Under the pieces are notes generated by a model. That model searched no databases and was not told where the DNA came from. It saw only the letters and a list, made by a program, of their open reading frames with translations. From positions 16,554,001 through 16,618,000 of the forward strand of contig NC_065551.1 in NCBI RefSeq assembly GCF_022605725.1: DNA of 64,000 bases, given 5' to 3'. The DNA is from Anthonomus grandis grandis. Lineage: Eukaryota; Arthropoda; Insecta; Coleoptera; Curculionidae. Of the stretch, positions 1 through 12,000 are shown piece after piece. Within the stretch, counting starts at the first letter, position 1, and each line of letters opens with the position of its first letter. The translations under genes were made by a program, and so were the position numbers.

Positions 1-230
1 CATTATAATTTGAGGACAATATATTTATTTATATATATATATATATATGTATATATTTTCTTAAGTAATTTCTAAACCTGTTAGCGATACAAATATTCCA
101 AATAAGTAGCGCAATCAGAAATTGCAGTAGCCTTCGCTGAGTGCATTCCAAATGGCAAAGTCCCCGTTTTAGAGAAAAATTTCTCTAAAATCCGATTGAT
201 CAACTAAATGGATAACAGAATGGCATAATA
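1..230. other. Intronic stretch, no gene seen
   Basis: AT-rich sequence lying, by inference, in the last visible NXF1 intron. It contains a short TA microsatellite near 33-56. I searched the minus strand for the missing terminal NXF1 exon (the second half of the UBA-like domain) and did not recognise it here. Confidence 0.5.
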
Positions 231-313
231 ATATCGACATGCCTCATTTTTCTGTATTCACGCTGCTCCGTTCAAATTATTTTAAAGCGCTATTATTTTT
301 TTCTCATCTGATT

Positions 314-925
314 ATGGCTGTTTGTATTCCTTCCGAAAGAGTTCAAATCCGACGACGACAAATCGTTCGACCGTACAACGTAGGGATTTGTTTTCAATTA
401 CATTTGAAAATACACAGATTCTTCAAGATTGCAAGAACCATCTATCGAAAGGGTCTAGGAGCAAAATCGACTGGTTTGTAAAGAAGTTTATTTAACATGA
501 TCAAGTAGAAAAGTTGGAGAGAAACTGGGTATTGACCATAAAACTGTTACAAATATTCGGAAAAAACAAGAACAAATTTTGTGAAACCATGATGGAAAAA
601 GCAAATGACAATGAAATTTTTTAATAAACTACTAACTATTTTCAGATGAATCTTCGTTTTCATTACATACGAAACACAATGCTTGCATTGTTCGATATTG
701 GTCTGGGGAAAACGAGTAGAAGTTTTAAATTCCATACTCAGTATCCTGAAAAATTGAAGGTTTGGCCATTTTATATTGATGGTACTTTAAACGCCCACAA
801 ATACCTTGAGTTGCTGCAAAACCAAGTTCTTACTGCCATCCAAATTCTGCCTGATTTAGACCTGGACTATTTTCAACAAGACGGCTGTCCTGCTCATAAT
901 GAGGTTATGGTAAAAGAATTTCAAA
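314..925 (+). pseudogene. Mariner-like (IS630/Tc1) transposase remnant
   Basis: Decayed transposase copy. The start region at 314 reads MAVCIPSERVQ and parallels the start of the better-preserved relative at 8026 on the minus strand. The second half shows the catalytic block YFQQDGCPAHNE, followed by a KEFQK stretch. Several frame changes and a missing stretch between the DNA-binding and catalytic parts make it non-functional. The match is lost near 925, shortly before the 5' end of the non-LTR element at about 960, which may have truncated it. The family cuts and pastes DNA at TA dinucleotides. It sits in NXF1 intron 10 in antisense orientation to the host gene. Confidence 0.75.
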
Positions 926-1042
926 AAATTTCAAGAAATTTCAAGAAAGTAGTATCGTAGTAGTCCTACTGAACGTTGTGTTTTCGTTCTACGCGTTTGC
1001 CGGTAATTGCTCAATTGTTTTGTTTTGATTTGTTTTGTTTTG

Positions 1043-1412
1043 TTTGGTCTATTTGGTTTTCCGAGGTTCACCGCACTCGTGTGTTTGTTTTTTTGACGTG
1101 CGTTTGTCTCGTATATTTCAAAACTGACCTGCCATCCCTGGAACTTGGCCTTGTCCTGCCACTGAACTGAGTAGGTGGTTACACTGGGCAGATTTGCAGA
1201 ATTTGTTTGGCATTTAAATAGTTTTGGTTTGGTCTGTTTGGTATTTCTGGGTTCATGGCACTCGTGTGTTTGTTTTTTCGAAGTGCATTGGTTTTTCCTG
1301 TATTGCTGGACTGACCTGACTTCCCTGAAACTTGACCTTTGTTCTGCCACTGAACTGAGTAGGTGGTTGCACTGGGCCAGGCTGCTGGGAATTTATTTGG
1401 CGTTTTAAGTTA
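1043..1412 (+). repeat. Two tandem ~185 bp units in the 5' UTR of the non-LTR element
   Basis: Unit A starts at 1043 and unit B at 1228, both with TTTGGTCT. They share blocks such as CACTCGTGTGTTTGTTTTTT and CCACTGAACTGAGTAGGTGG at matching offsets. They are diverged, so the duplication is not recent. Tandem 5' UTR units are known in some non-LTR elements as internal promoter modules; that role here is inference. Confidence 0.8.
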
Positions 1413-1510
1413 CATTTATTATTATCTGCTGAATTAAGTAGGTAGATCAATAATTTTATGTAAATTTATGTATTAAGTTTTAAATCAATTTAATATTTTA
1501 ATAGTACAGG

Positions 1511-1804
1511 ATGTCTCGCAGTTTTAAGTGTTGTAAAAATAAGCTCTTTTTAAATTATATTTGTATACTCTGCAACTCTGTTTTTCATCCAAGTTGTTTG
1601 GAAAGAATGACAGAAGTGGTAAAAATAGGAGTTTACAAAATTTTATGTTCAGACCAATGTCAAAATAGTCACAATGAAAGAGAGGGTGAAAATAGGATAT
1701 ATGACGAAAAAATTAAACATTTGCTAAAGAAGCTGGAAGGAAAGGACAGGTATTTAGAGAGATTGCGTAGAAATAGTCAAGTATCTGAGTTTTTGAAGCC
1801 ATCA
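1511..1804 (+). pseudogene. ORF1 N terminus with PHD-like zinc finger (non-LTR element)
   Basis: Begins with ATG at 1511 and runs open for about 98 codons up to the internal deletion. It has a Cys/His pattern reminiscent of a PHD finger: CC near residues 7-8, C-I-L-C-N-S-V-F-H-P-S-C near 21-32, and C-S-D-Q-C near 50-54. A charged, probably coiled-coil segment (KHLLKKLEGKDRYLERLRR) follows. Such proteins occur as ORF1 of insect non-LTR elements and probably bind the element RNA. The frame then runs into unrelated sequence, so the protein is truncated. Confidence 0.6.
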
Positions 1805-1806
1805 CC

Positions 1807-2412
1807 ATGCTACCGTTCAGTCGTCTTTCCATAGACAAGTTCCTTAAATTTGAAGACCATATTGTGAATGTATGTAGAAAAGTTTCATCAGGCTGCTACG
1901 CCCTAAGGGTTATTGCCACCAGTCTTAATTTCTCCATCGCCAGATCTGCATACTTCGCGATTATCGAGTCGCACCTTCGATATGGAATTTGCTTTTGAGG
2001 TTCATGTTCAAATTCACTTTTTAGTTCAGTGTTTGTACTCCAGAAAAGGGCCATTAGATATCTATGTGGGGCCAAGCCTCGTGACTCATGTCGCCCGCTT
2101 TTTGTAAGTCATAATATTTTAACCCTGTGTTGTATCTTTATTTTGGAAACTGTTTGCTTAGTTCTTAGAAAATATAAACAGAAACTCCACTTAGGAAGCC
2201 ACTATAATACGCGACAAAATTATTTGTTGAGGCTACCCTTTCCTCATTTTGAACTTGTCCGTAGCTCTATCATATATGGAGGTAGAAAGCTGTTTAATAA
2301 ACTTCCACTAGAAATAAGACAACTTAAGACTGAAAAAAGCCTACGTACAAGGACGAAAATATTTCTTGCTAGTACAGCGTACTATAGTTTAAGTGAATTT
2401 TTTAATGATTAG
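1807..2412 (+). pseudogene. Reverse transcriptase C-terminal tail
   Basis: Spread over two frames (1807-1995 and 2029-2412). It carries features of the C-terminal end of Jockey/CR1-type ORF2: a conserved region around ARSAYFAIIESHLRYGICF, then LQKRAIRYLCG, then a tail ending in YYSLSEFFND. A homologous tail (LQKRAVRSLFR ... YSIEDFFKAE) occurs at 22590-22201 on the other strand. The RT palm and endonuclease are missing. Confidence 0.8.
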
Positions 2413-2555
2413 CATTTAAGTATTTTTCAAAGTTTTATATAATTTTATTTTATTTTAAATTAGTTTCTCGTTTTTATTCATTTAATGTACAGTCTATTGG
2501 CTTTGTTTACAACTTCTATGTTTATATTGACAATAAAGCATTTTTGAGTTTGAGT

Positions 2556-2909
2556 ATAACCGACGACTAGCAGACCGAACGAAATGCATACGTGAGCGTG
2601 CCATATGTTCCCGTTAAGCACTTCTCTATGTATAGTGATCAATTCCACAACCTCTATACGTCTTATTTACAAAAAATTGTATTCTTATCAATCAAGATAT
2701 CACATGCTTAACATTCTTAATGGGAATTTTCAGCAACACTTTCAAAACATATAAGACAAAGATTTTTAACCTCAATAAGTACACCTTCCTGGGACAGAAC
2801 ATAGTGTAGTGTTTCCGTTCAATACATTTTTAATTAATCTAATCCAAAATAATATACTTTTTCAAGTTAATCTTCAGTAATAGAAAATAATCAATAATAG
2901 TAAACTTAC
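2556..2909. other. NXF1 intron 10, unoccupied part
   Basis: Sequence between the non-LTR element and the splice donor of NXF1 exon 10. I see no gene or repeat in it. Confidence 0.5.
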
Positions 2910-3097
2910 TTGATAGACCACTCCATATTCATTCCAGTTTTTAGTGCTATTTGATTAATCATTTCTTGTTTCGTGTTGTTATCTAACATTGGAGACATCA
3001 CTGGCGGCGCGTGTATTACCGGCGAAGCCTCTGGAGTAGAAGGGGGTGCTGAGGTACCAGGAATGGGAGCACTTAAAGATGGCGCCTTAAAAGCTTC
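2910..3097 (-). CDS. NXF1: NXF1 exon 10 (linker and start of UBA-like domain)
   Basis: Acceptor TTTTTAG before GAAGCTTTTAAG and donor GTAAGTTTA after ATCAA; 188 nt, phase 0 in and phase 2 out. It encodes a Pro/Ser/Ala-rich linker (SAPIPGTSAPPSTPEAS) and then the first helices of the TAP-C domain (KQEMINQIALKTGMNMEWS). The domain is known to bind FG-nucleoporins. Two or more C-terminal helices are still missing and should lie in a further exon. Confidence 0.95.
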
Positions 3098-6000
3098 CTA
3101 AAAACAACACTGAAATGTATAATAGACGTAATAAAATTGACGTTGAATTTAGAATTTGTATGCGCACCTAATCATTTAGCTAATTACAAGGAAATTATTT
3201 TTTCCTCAAACTAGCAGCCAAAGCGGGTACCAAACTAGTTACTTTCTGGTAAAGACTTATGAACTAGCAGCAAAGATTTTTCATGATTTGCATGTATATT
3301 TTTGATTTTTAAGATAGAGGATTATATATTCTGAGCGTTGTGAATAAGAAGCCTCTGTGAACAGCTAAATAAATGGTGTTATCGTTAATTGATTTGATGT
3401 ATCAAATAGATGAACGACGGTTCTCATTTATAATTTATTTAAGTCGATACTTTAGCTTTCGAAGATAAGTTTTCAATAAAATAGCCTCTATTTCTGTCGC
3501 ACACGCATACAATAAGTTAAATTTGGTATATTTTAATTACATAATCCTTTGTTAAACTCAATAATTATAGAATTCATCTAATAGGGTTTCTTTGCTTCGG
3601 TTTTTAATTCTTCCACAACGTACCACCTCTCTGATTTGATTGGTTGTACTTAAATATTCCTAATACTTTCCCTTTGACAGGCAGCATCCATACCCTGGAG
3701 AACAGCGAGTTATTAATTATTAATTATTATTAATTATTGAATTAGCGAATTATTAATTACTGATGAAGCCAATTTTTAAAAAAATTGCCAGTTGCGTAAC
3801 ATACGGAGGGTCCTTTTTTGTCTTAAATCTGCGAGGTGATAAAATATTTTTTTATAAGAAGTCAACTGTTAAGAGATTCTCAATTTGGAAAAAAAGTTAC
3901 TATTACAAAATTTTAATTTAAGGCACTGTTTTTATTATACCTTAGTTTAATTGTACAGAAACGCCAGTTAGAATGCTGCAAAAACTTTGAAAAAAAAAAG
4001 AAAATTAGGCTTGTATCTTAAATTAAACCTGTCAAATGAAATAATGACTTAAGGTAACTTTTGATCATCTTTTATATTCAACTTTTTTACAAATCCAAGC
4101 CCTTTTTTTTATAATTATTTGCAACATTTTAGCAGGTATTTCTGAACAGTTAAATTAAGATATTTTAAAAACAGTGCCTTAAATCATAATTTTGAAAGAG
4201 TAATTTTTTTCCAAATTAAATGGAGAATCTAACAGTTGACTTCTTATAAAAAAAATATTTTATCACCTCGCCGTATAGTCCCTTCGTATGTTACGCCACT
4301 GGCAATTTTTTTTAAAAATTGGCTTCATCAGTAATTGATAATTCACTACAATAACCTGCAAGCAAAATTTAATTAAAATTGAGCTGGCAGTTTAAAAGGT
4401 ATGATAAATAAACAAATAATTATTCTTAACTTTAACCTGTATCTTTGTTATTAAACATTTCTGAGAAAAATTGTATAATAAGAGTCTATTTCTTTTTAAA
4501 TTCTCTATTACGTATTAAAATTAATGACGTTTAAACTGGACCTGTATCAAGTTCTGGCCTAGTTGAATTGGGTTCAATGGGGGTCAACCCGGCACTCCTA
4601 CTAACGTATTGTTTAAACAGATGAAATAAGAAAAAAAAATTATAAATAATAAGCAAAATACACCATAGTTAAATAATAATGTAACCTTAAACATGCTCTC
4701 TCAGTTTTTTAAATGCAGTTAACCGATCACAGTTTTTTATAGTGATTGGCAACATATTATAATTGGACGTAGTTATGCATAACGCGACCAAGCGTCAGAA
4801 TGACAATTGTGGGAAAACACAATTAACACAATTAACTCGAATGCCCTTAAAAATCGATAAAATCTAATACAGATCTAATTTTTGCAAGCGATATCCAAGA
4901 CACTATTTCAAATTTTAGAAGTTATGATAAAAAATGTCACCTAGTCTGGTTATGCTTTTTTACTTATTATTAGGTTTTTTATTTTACAAAATTGAACCAC
5001 ACACCAAACTTGTCGCATAGCGCGTTTATGCAATGCCACGTATTTTCTTTTTAGACTGTATATTTCGACTATTTTTCATTAAGGTAGTTTATGAACAGAA
5101 ATTTTGTTAGGAACACCGACTTAAAATGAAAAGTGACTATTTAAAACCCTTACAGATCTTTTAGAAAATCCTGTAAAAGCACTTTTTATTTTAAAGCAAA
5201 AAAAAATATTACAGTAAAACTAAATCACTTTATTTACTTACATAATAAGCTAAGCAAATTACAACTGCATAACTATAGCATATTGGGTCCGGTAAAGTTA
5301 AAGAGACGTCTAAAAACAGATTTTTTTTGAAAATTTTTACATAGAATGTTGAGTGTGGTCAAAATATTGATAAAAAAGTGAGGATGATTAAAAAAAATAC
5401 AAAACTTTGGAAATTATGAAGGTTGTTCTACATACGATAAATACGTAATTATTGCCGGCTTGCACAATGTTTTTTAGCTCTTGATTTTGCTATAATTAAA
5501 AAATATATATATTGGGACAATTTTGGAACTTTTTGGGGGCTATTATTGTAAATTTATAGCATTTTTTATCGCTTTATACCCCTTTTAATTACATATTTTG
5601 TAATTTATACACAAGAAAAATAAAACAACAACCTTATTGACATAAATGGCAGTGGCTTCACTATGTCCCCAGTAGTATTTTTTTGTTTTGTCTGGAACAC
5701 TTTTTAGTTAGATGGGTTGGTTGTGGACTCAATTTTAGATAATAAAAGCATAATATAGTTAGATTTTACATTACATGAACAGGTGTTAAAAAATAGATAT
5801 TATTTATTTTAATTATTATTTATTTAAATTATTTTATGTAATTTAATATATAATAAGTATTAATTTTGAAAAAAAAACATAATTTAAGATATTTAATTAT
5901 TAATAGGTAAATAATAACGATGAGCTTTAATGTACATTAACTTATAGGCATTAGGAATAGAAATAAGGTATAGAATGATACAGGGGCTGCCGCCCCGTGT

Positions 6001-9000
6001 TTGTGCCTATAATTCCTATTTTCTAACCATTATCCTATTCCCTAAGTAGGGCTCACACGACTACCTAACCCACTATTATTTAGCGCCAACCCAAGGTTCC
6101 AATCCCTTTTTGCAATCCCAACTTGACATGTGCACCAACCCACACAGTCCCATTTTTTATCGCTTTACAGATTGGCATTGGCGGGGCTGCCGCCGCATGT
6201 GCGCCCGCCTTATATGCGCACACAGAGCTACCGCCCCGTGTGCATGTTTTATGAGACAAGATACCGATAATGAGACAAGACAGAAAATTACGATAATTGT
6301 ACTAGTACAGTAGCCACTCCCAATAAATAATATTTGTTAACGTAAGTGACATTTGACAGTCTTTTTTATTTATGAATAAATCGTATTTACATATTTGATA
6401 TTCCTAATTTGCGTGTGGAAATTTGTGTTTATGACCTAAAGAAGTGATGTAAATCCTTCAAAGTTACAGAATTTTGTTACTTAAGGCTTTAAATTTAAAT
6501 TAATAGCATATATATCATATCGTGTAGCATATCGTGTTTTCGTTCGTTACTTATAGGAAACCGCATAGACGCGAAATTTTGCAACGTCGCGCGTGTACGA
6601 GTGCCTGCGACAGAGCACCGCCCCGGCCGGCCCGAGGACGGGATTAGTAAGCATCTGACTTACGTAGGAGCTGCGTCGTTGGGCGACAAAATGTCCCAAA
6701 ATATTACGCGAAAATCCAGGCATTTTTAAAATATTTATTCTAATGCGGGTTTTACAAACTTGACAATGTGTAAAACCCGCATAGAATTGTAATCTTAAAA
6801 TGTTTAATATGCTGTGTTTTGCATAATGAAAATTAAAGCGTTATTCTAATAAAAAATAAAATATCAACTCTGATAAAAATATAATAAAAAATCAGAAATA
6901 AAACTCTAATAAACAAACTTAAAAACATATCATTTTTTAAATAAAAGGCTCAAATAAACCGCCTTCTTTCGCTAAACTAAAACTTAACCTATCGTAAAAG
7001 CTATTTCGCACCTCCAAAAGAGTTTCAGGTAAAATATAATTGGCACCTTCGACAATTTTATTTCGCAACTTTAAATTTGTTGGCCTACTAAATTCATGCT
7101 AGTAAATGGTCTGCTTAAGGTAACCCCACAGATAAGTCATTTGGAGACAAATCTGGAGATATAGAAGGCCATTTAATATCGCCAGTCCCACTAATAAGGC
7201 GGTTAGGAAAAGTATTTGTTAAAAATTCTTTTACCCTAGCCGCGTTATGAGTAGGACAGCCATCTTGCTGAAAATAAACCGATCCCAGGTCTACATCAGG
7301 TAGGATTTGAATGGCAGGAAAAACTTGGTTTTGCAGCAACTCAGGGTACTTTTGGGCGTTTAAAGTGCCATCAATAAAAAATGGCCCTATAACATTGTCG
7401 CCCAAAATACCTGCCCAAACATTCAATTTCTGAGGGTACTGGGTACGAAACTCAAAACTTCTGTGCTCGTTTTTCTGAGACCAATGACGAACAATGGAAG
7501 GATTGTGTTTGCCATGTAATGGAAAAGAAGAATAAGAAATGTACAAAATATTTTTTAAAAAATATTCGTTTTCATTTGTCTTTTCCATCATGGTTTCACA
7601 AAATTCCATTCTTCGCTACTGGTCTTCAGAAAATATTTCCTGAGTTTTTGAATACTTGAAACATTTGTACTTATATTTTTTCCGGATATGAGCAACAGTT
7701 TTATTGCTCATTCCCATTTCCTCTCCAACACTTCTAGTGGACCGTGTCGAATCAAGTTCTAGGGTACTGCAAACCATTTCTTCCCGCCGTTCTATATCCT
7801 GGACCACTTCAACAGGTGGTTCTTTACGTTTTGTGTGGCATTTTTTACAATCTTGGAAGACAAAAAGATGTCTCAAAATTTGTAACCACATTTAAAGCCG
7901 TTTTTGCACAAGGAATCGGTCTATTCTCAAATGTCACTGAAAACAAATCTCTACATTGTACTGCCGGATTGCCTCCATAAAACCATTTAATTAATGAACT
8001 CTTTCGGAAGGGGTATAAACAGCCATAGTGAAAAAAACACGAAAATAACGCTCAAAAATTATTAATGCAACGTGCAGTAACACAGCAAAATGAGGTCTGC
8101 TGACTCCCGGTTCAAAAAATAAAAACGAAAAATTTCGCCGCCTGCAAGCAGTGTTGCTATTATTTTCGGTAATACGTAGCTCACGATAACACGATCTTTA
8201 TAATGGTCAACGTGATGCCTAGTCGCAAATAGAGTGTAGTTAAGCCGGGTGTAATTGTGAATTATACGTAAGTAGAAAATCCTTTATAATTTTAAAATTT
8301 TGCATTTTTTTACTTCATCCTCACTTTTTTATCAATAAAATGTAAACTCAACATTCTATGTAAAAATTAAAAAAAAAATCGGTTTTTAGACGTCCCTTTA
8401 ACTTTACCGGACCTCAGCCCCATTTTATAGTATCACTAGATAGTTTGATATTGATATCTACTTACCTCTAAATTTATTTCATATGCGCGATTTAGTAAAA
8501 TAGCAGTCAGCATTTTTTGAAAATTTAAATTAAACCACTCAAAAAACGTCAGTTGATATTTCCTAGCTAAGTTCGGTAAATGCATCTGCGAGAAAAATGA
8601 TCAAAATTTGACAAATATCACGTGATATATTACCTATTTTTCGGTGCCAGATCACGTGACCGAATTTAACTGCTATTTGCATTACTAAGCCAAGCGCCCA
8701 GTATCATGGCATTTAATTGACCTATATGCAATTTCGTGGCATTTATGCATGTCGTTTTATGCAAAATTCAACTAGTGTTATCAACCGTTTGGTGTTTAGT
8801 TTAATTTAAAATATATCCTTAACTATAGATTTCTAACGCTCGAGATTTGTTTCGTAGATATTTGGCCGTCAGATGACACAATAATACCAAAAAACCGAAT
8901 TTGGCGCTTGATCGCGTTATGCATACCTATGTCCAATTATACAAGCCCTTATACAAAAAGGAATTCAACATTTGGCTAGATGCACATCTATCGGTTGAAA

Positions 9001-12000
9001 TAAAATCAGAAAATTGTATTTTATACAATATACTAAGGACTTTCTTTTACTTTTATTTATATATAGCAGTAGCGCTATATTCACAATTTCATTTAACCTC
9101 ATATCGATGCCATACATTTCGTCATTCATTCCTTTGGAAAATTTAGATGATGCAGTGTAATTATTGCAAAATCCATTTGAGCCGTTTTTGCATTTTTAGC
9201 TTGACTTGCTATAATCTTGTCCAATCAATTCGAAACCACTGCGGTGTAAAATTCAACAATTAAATCGTAATAGAACACGTTAAAAATTAAATCTGGAAGA
9301 AAATAAAATACGTTCTATTGCTAGTATACGATTTGTAACGATGTATCCATAAAACCTCGACCTCTCTACATGTGGTACAAAAGCTGTCTAATCTACCAGT
9401 ATTCTTAGATCCGTTACTGATTGAAACAGAATAACCAAAAAAAAAAAAAAAGTTATTAAATACTTCAGAACATTTCAATATGAGCGTTTAGAGTCACGGA
9501 GGCTACACAAGTTTGGATTCAATAGACAAAAACAATAAGAGGTCGCCAGCAAACAACAATTCCTTACATCTTAACTAACAAATAACACTTTTACCAAAAT
9601 CAACTTGTCCAGCAGTATAAAAATCTTTCTGGAGATTCACTTACTTTTGCTTGCTCCGGTGTGGCATTTGTAATATGACAAACTTCATTGGCTATACATA
9701 AACCTGAACCAACAGGAACAATAACCAAAGTTCTAAAGAAGAATCTAGTAGGTGGTACTTTGTGTCCGGTTTTTAGTTCTTTAAACATGCCCGAGATTGT
9801 TAGGCAAAGCATTTGAGGCTGAAAAGTACACAATTACTGCAAACTGATTTTTTTGGTATCAAATTGCCGTATACTTACTGTATACAATGTTAAATCAATT
9901 GTAAACCCATTAATATCGTGCTTGGTTTCGGGCATATCTTGTAAAAAGGAGACAACGCTCAACTGTCCCTGCTTGAGCAATTTACATTTTCTATCAATAT
10001 CCGGAACCCTCAAGATGTTTCTGTTATCAGTCTGATACCAATTTAGCCAGGCAACATTTTTATCTTTGCCCAGTCCATACGGATAACACATGGTAAAAGA
10101 AAACATCGCTTTTTCATGGTAAGCCTCTAATAACGGTTGGCGATTTCCACTGTCATAAATGGCAAAATATTGATCGATAAACCTTCGAACTGTTATTTCG
10201 CCTTCTGGACTGCATAAAAACCGGTCTCTCGTCTCTGGTATGGCCGTTTCTTCTGTGATGTCGAAACTAATTGGCGGAGGAAGATCTATACCATCCTATA
10301 ATATATTTAGGGTCAACTGGGGTAAATATAAATGGGGTTAAAAGTAAAGGCTGCTTTGCATTTAACCATATTTTCAGAATCTAGTCGTTTACGTTTCTAA
10401 CTTGTATTGTTAATTTTTATCTGGGATCTTATTATAATTATATATTTTTATTATATTATAGTATATTAACACCATTAGCCTCTTTGTTTAATGACTCTAA
10501 CTTTAAAGTTATTTATATGTTTTATAGTTTTGACGCTTCCGAGATTAGCATTTCTTTTAATTTGTCAAAAAATATTTAATATAACTTGACATAATTTTAT
10601 ATTATGATAAGTATTTATAATTAAAATGATCTCTCAAGTGAAGCCACTATTAGTTTGTGGCATGACCCCACTCTGTAAGCTATGTAGTTTTTTGAATTGT
10701 AAGCATGCCGGAAAACGGTTTTTAAGTTAACCATTAAAAGTACTTTCGTAGTCGAAATGAGATGCTTTATTTTGCCTCATAACAACCATCTTTAAAAGGT
10801 TATGGGCCCAGTAAGCTGTAACAGCGATAGTGGAAGTTAAGTTTGGGGCAAAAACTGTTCTGGAGTTGTGTTAATAAACACAAATTAAAGCAAGTAGCCG
10901 GCGATTGGTATTTTGGCCAGGACTAAGTTTTCGGTTGTATATTTTTTTTTATAGTGGACTCAAGTAAACTTTGAAAATGGCAGTGAGTAATATTACAGTG
11001 CCCATGTTAGAAGCAAACAACTATAAGAATTGAGAATTTCGAATGAAGATGCTCCTTAAGAGGGAAAACTGCTCGGATGCTCTGGAAGCACAACTGAGAA
11101 GGGCAAATTACTTTAAGAAAGATATAAAAGCCATATCTATTATTGTGCGGGGTATCTCTGATAAACATTTGGACTTAATAAAAGACTAGAAGTGCTAAGG
11201 AACAGTTAGAAAAATTAAAAGGTATTTTTTGTTAGGGCAAGTAGTTTTACCAAGTTATCACTTTGGAGAAAACTTTTAAACCTAAGGCATGGTCAAAATG
11301 AAAAGTTAGAAGATCATTTTCTTAAATTTGAAACAATTATTAGGGAGTTAAAAGATCAGGGATCACACATAAATCAAAGTGATCAAGTTTGTCATTTACT
11401 TTTATCTTTACCTCAAAAATATGATACTGTGGTTACAGCTATAGAGATGGATTTGTATAAATTTTGTGAAACCACAGTTGTTAGATGAAGAACTGAAGCA
11501 TGTTTCAAAGAATGATGTTGACCAGGAGTCAGTTTTTAAGGCAGGTATATCTAGGAGTGCAAAAGGATGTTTTACATGTGGAAGTACTCTTCATATTCAA
11601 TTTTATTGTCCAAAAAAGAAATCTGCTAATGCTGGGGGAACACCAAGAGGGGGTTTTAGACATAACTATCGAGGCCAAAATCCAAATTTTAGACATGAAA
11701 GGGGAAACCATCATAAAAAGGAATCTCAACATGAGAGGGGATATGAAGCAAGTGCAAAGGATGATCATGGTGTTGTGCTGTATGCAGCAAATTTATGTAA
11801 TGAAGAAGATGGTAAATTTTGTAATAGATTCTGGAGCAAGTAACCATTTCGTACAGGAGGGTATGCAAAAACTTATGTATAACATAAGACATATACAGGG
11901 ACAAATAAATGTGGTACATTAACTGGGATGTGTCAAGGACAACTAGTTCATATAGAGGCTTTTATTGTTCCAGGCATAAAGCATAACCTCATTTCTGCCT

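Larger units (their letters stand above)
960..2555 (+). mobile_element. Internally deleted non-LTR retrotransposon (Jockey/CR1-like)
   Basis: A short derivative that keeps both ends but has lost most of its coding region. From 5' to 3': a 5' UTR with two tandem ~185 bp units (1043-1412); an ORF1 start at 1511 with a PHD-like cysteine/histidine cluster; an abrupt join near 1805; the C-terminal tail of a reverse transcriptase (1807-2412); and a 3' UTR with AATAAA at 2532 ending near 2555. Endonuclease and RT catalytic motifs are absent. It lies in NXF1 intron 10 on the strand opposite to the gene. The 5' boundary is approximate. Confidence 0.75.
5285..8413 (-). mobile_element. Mariner-like element with ~130 bp terminal inverted repeats
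   Basis: Terminal arms 5285-5420 and 8284-8413 are inverted copies; both begin with GGTCCGGTAAAGTTAAAG at the outside and contain GACGTCTAAAAA and ACATAGAATGTTGAG. The interior encodes one decayed transposase (8026-7115, minus) and also holds unrelated insert-like segments: a GC-rich piece around 5985-6320 and another at 6540-6710. Exact TA target sites are not clear. It lies in NXF1 intron 9 in the same orientation as the gene. Confidence 0.8.

Noticed and set aside
931..1350. 139-codon open frame on the minus strand over the duplicated non-LTR 5' UTR
   Set aside because: It is the antisense of the GTTT-rich tandem units; Lys/Thr/Asn-rich composition mirrors the repeat and there is no family resemblance.
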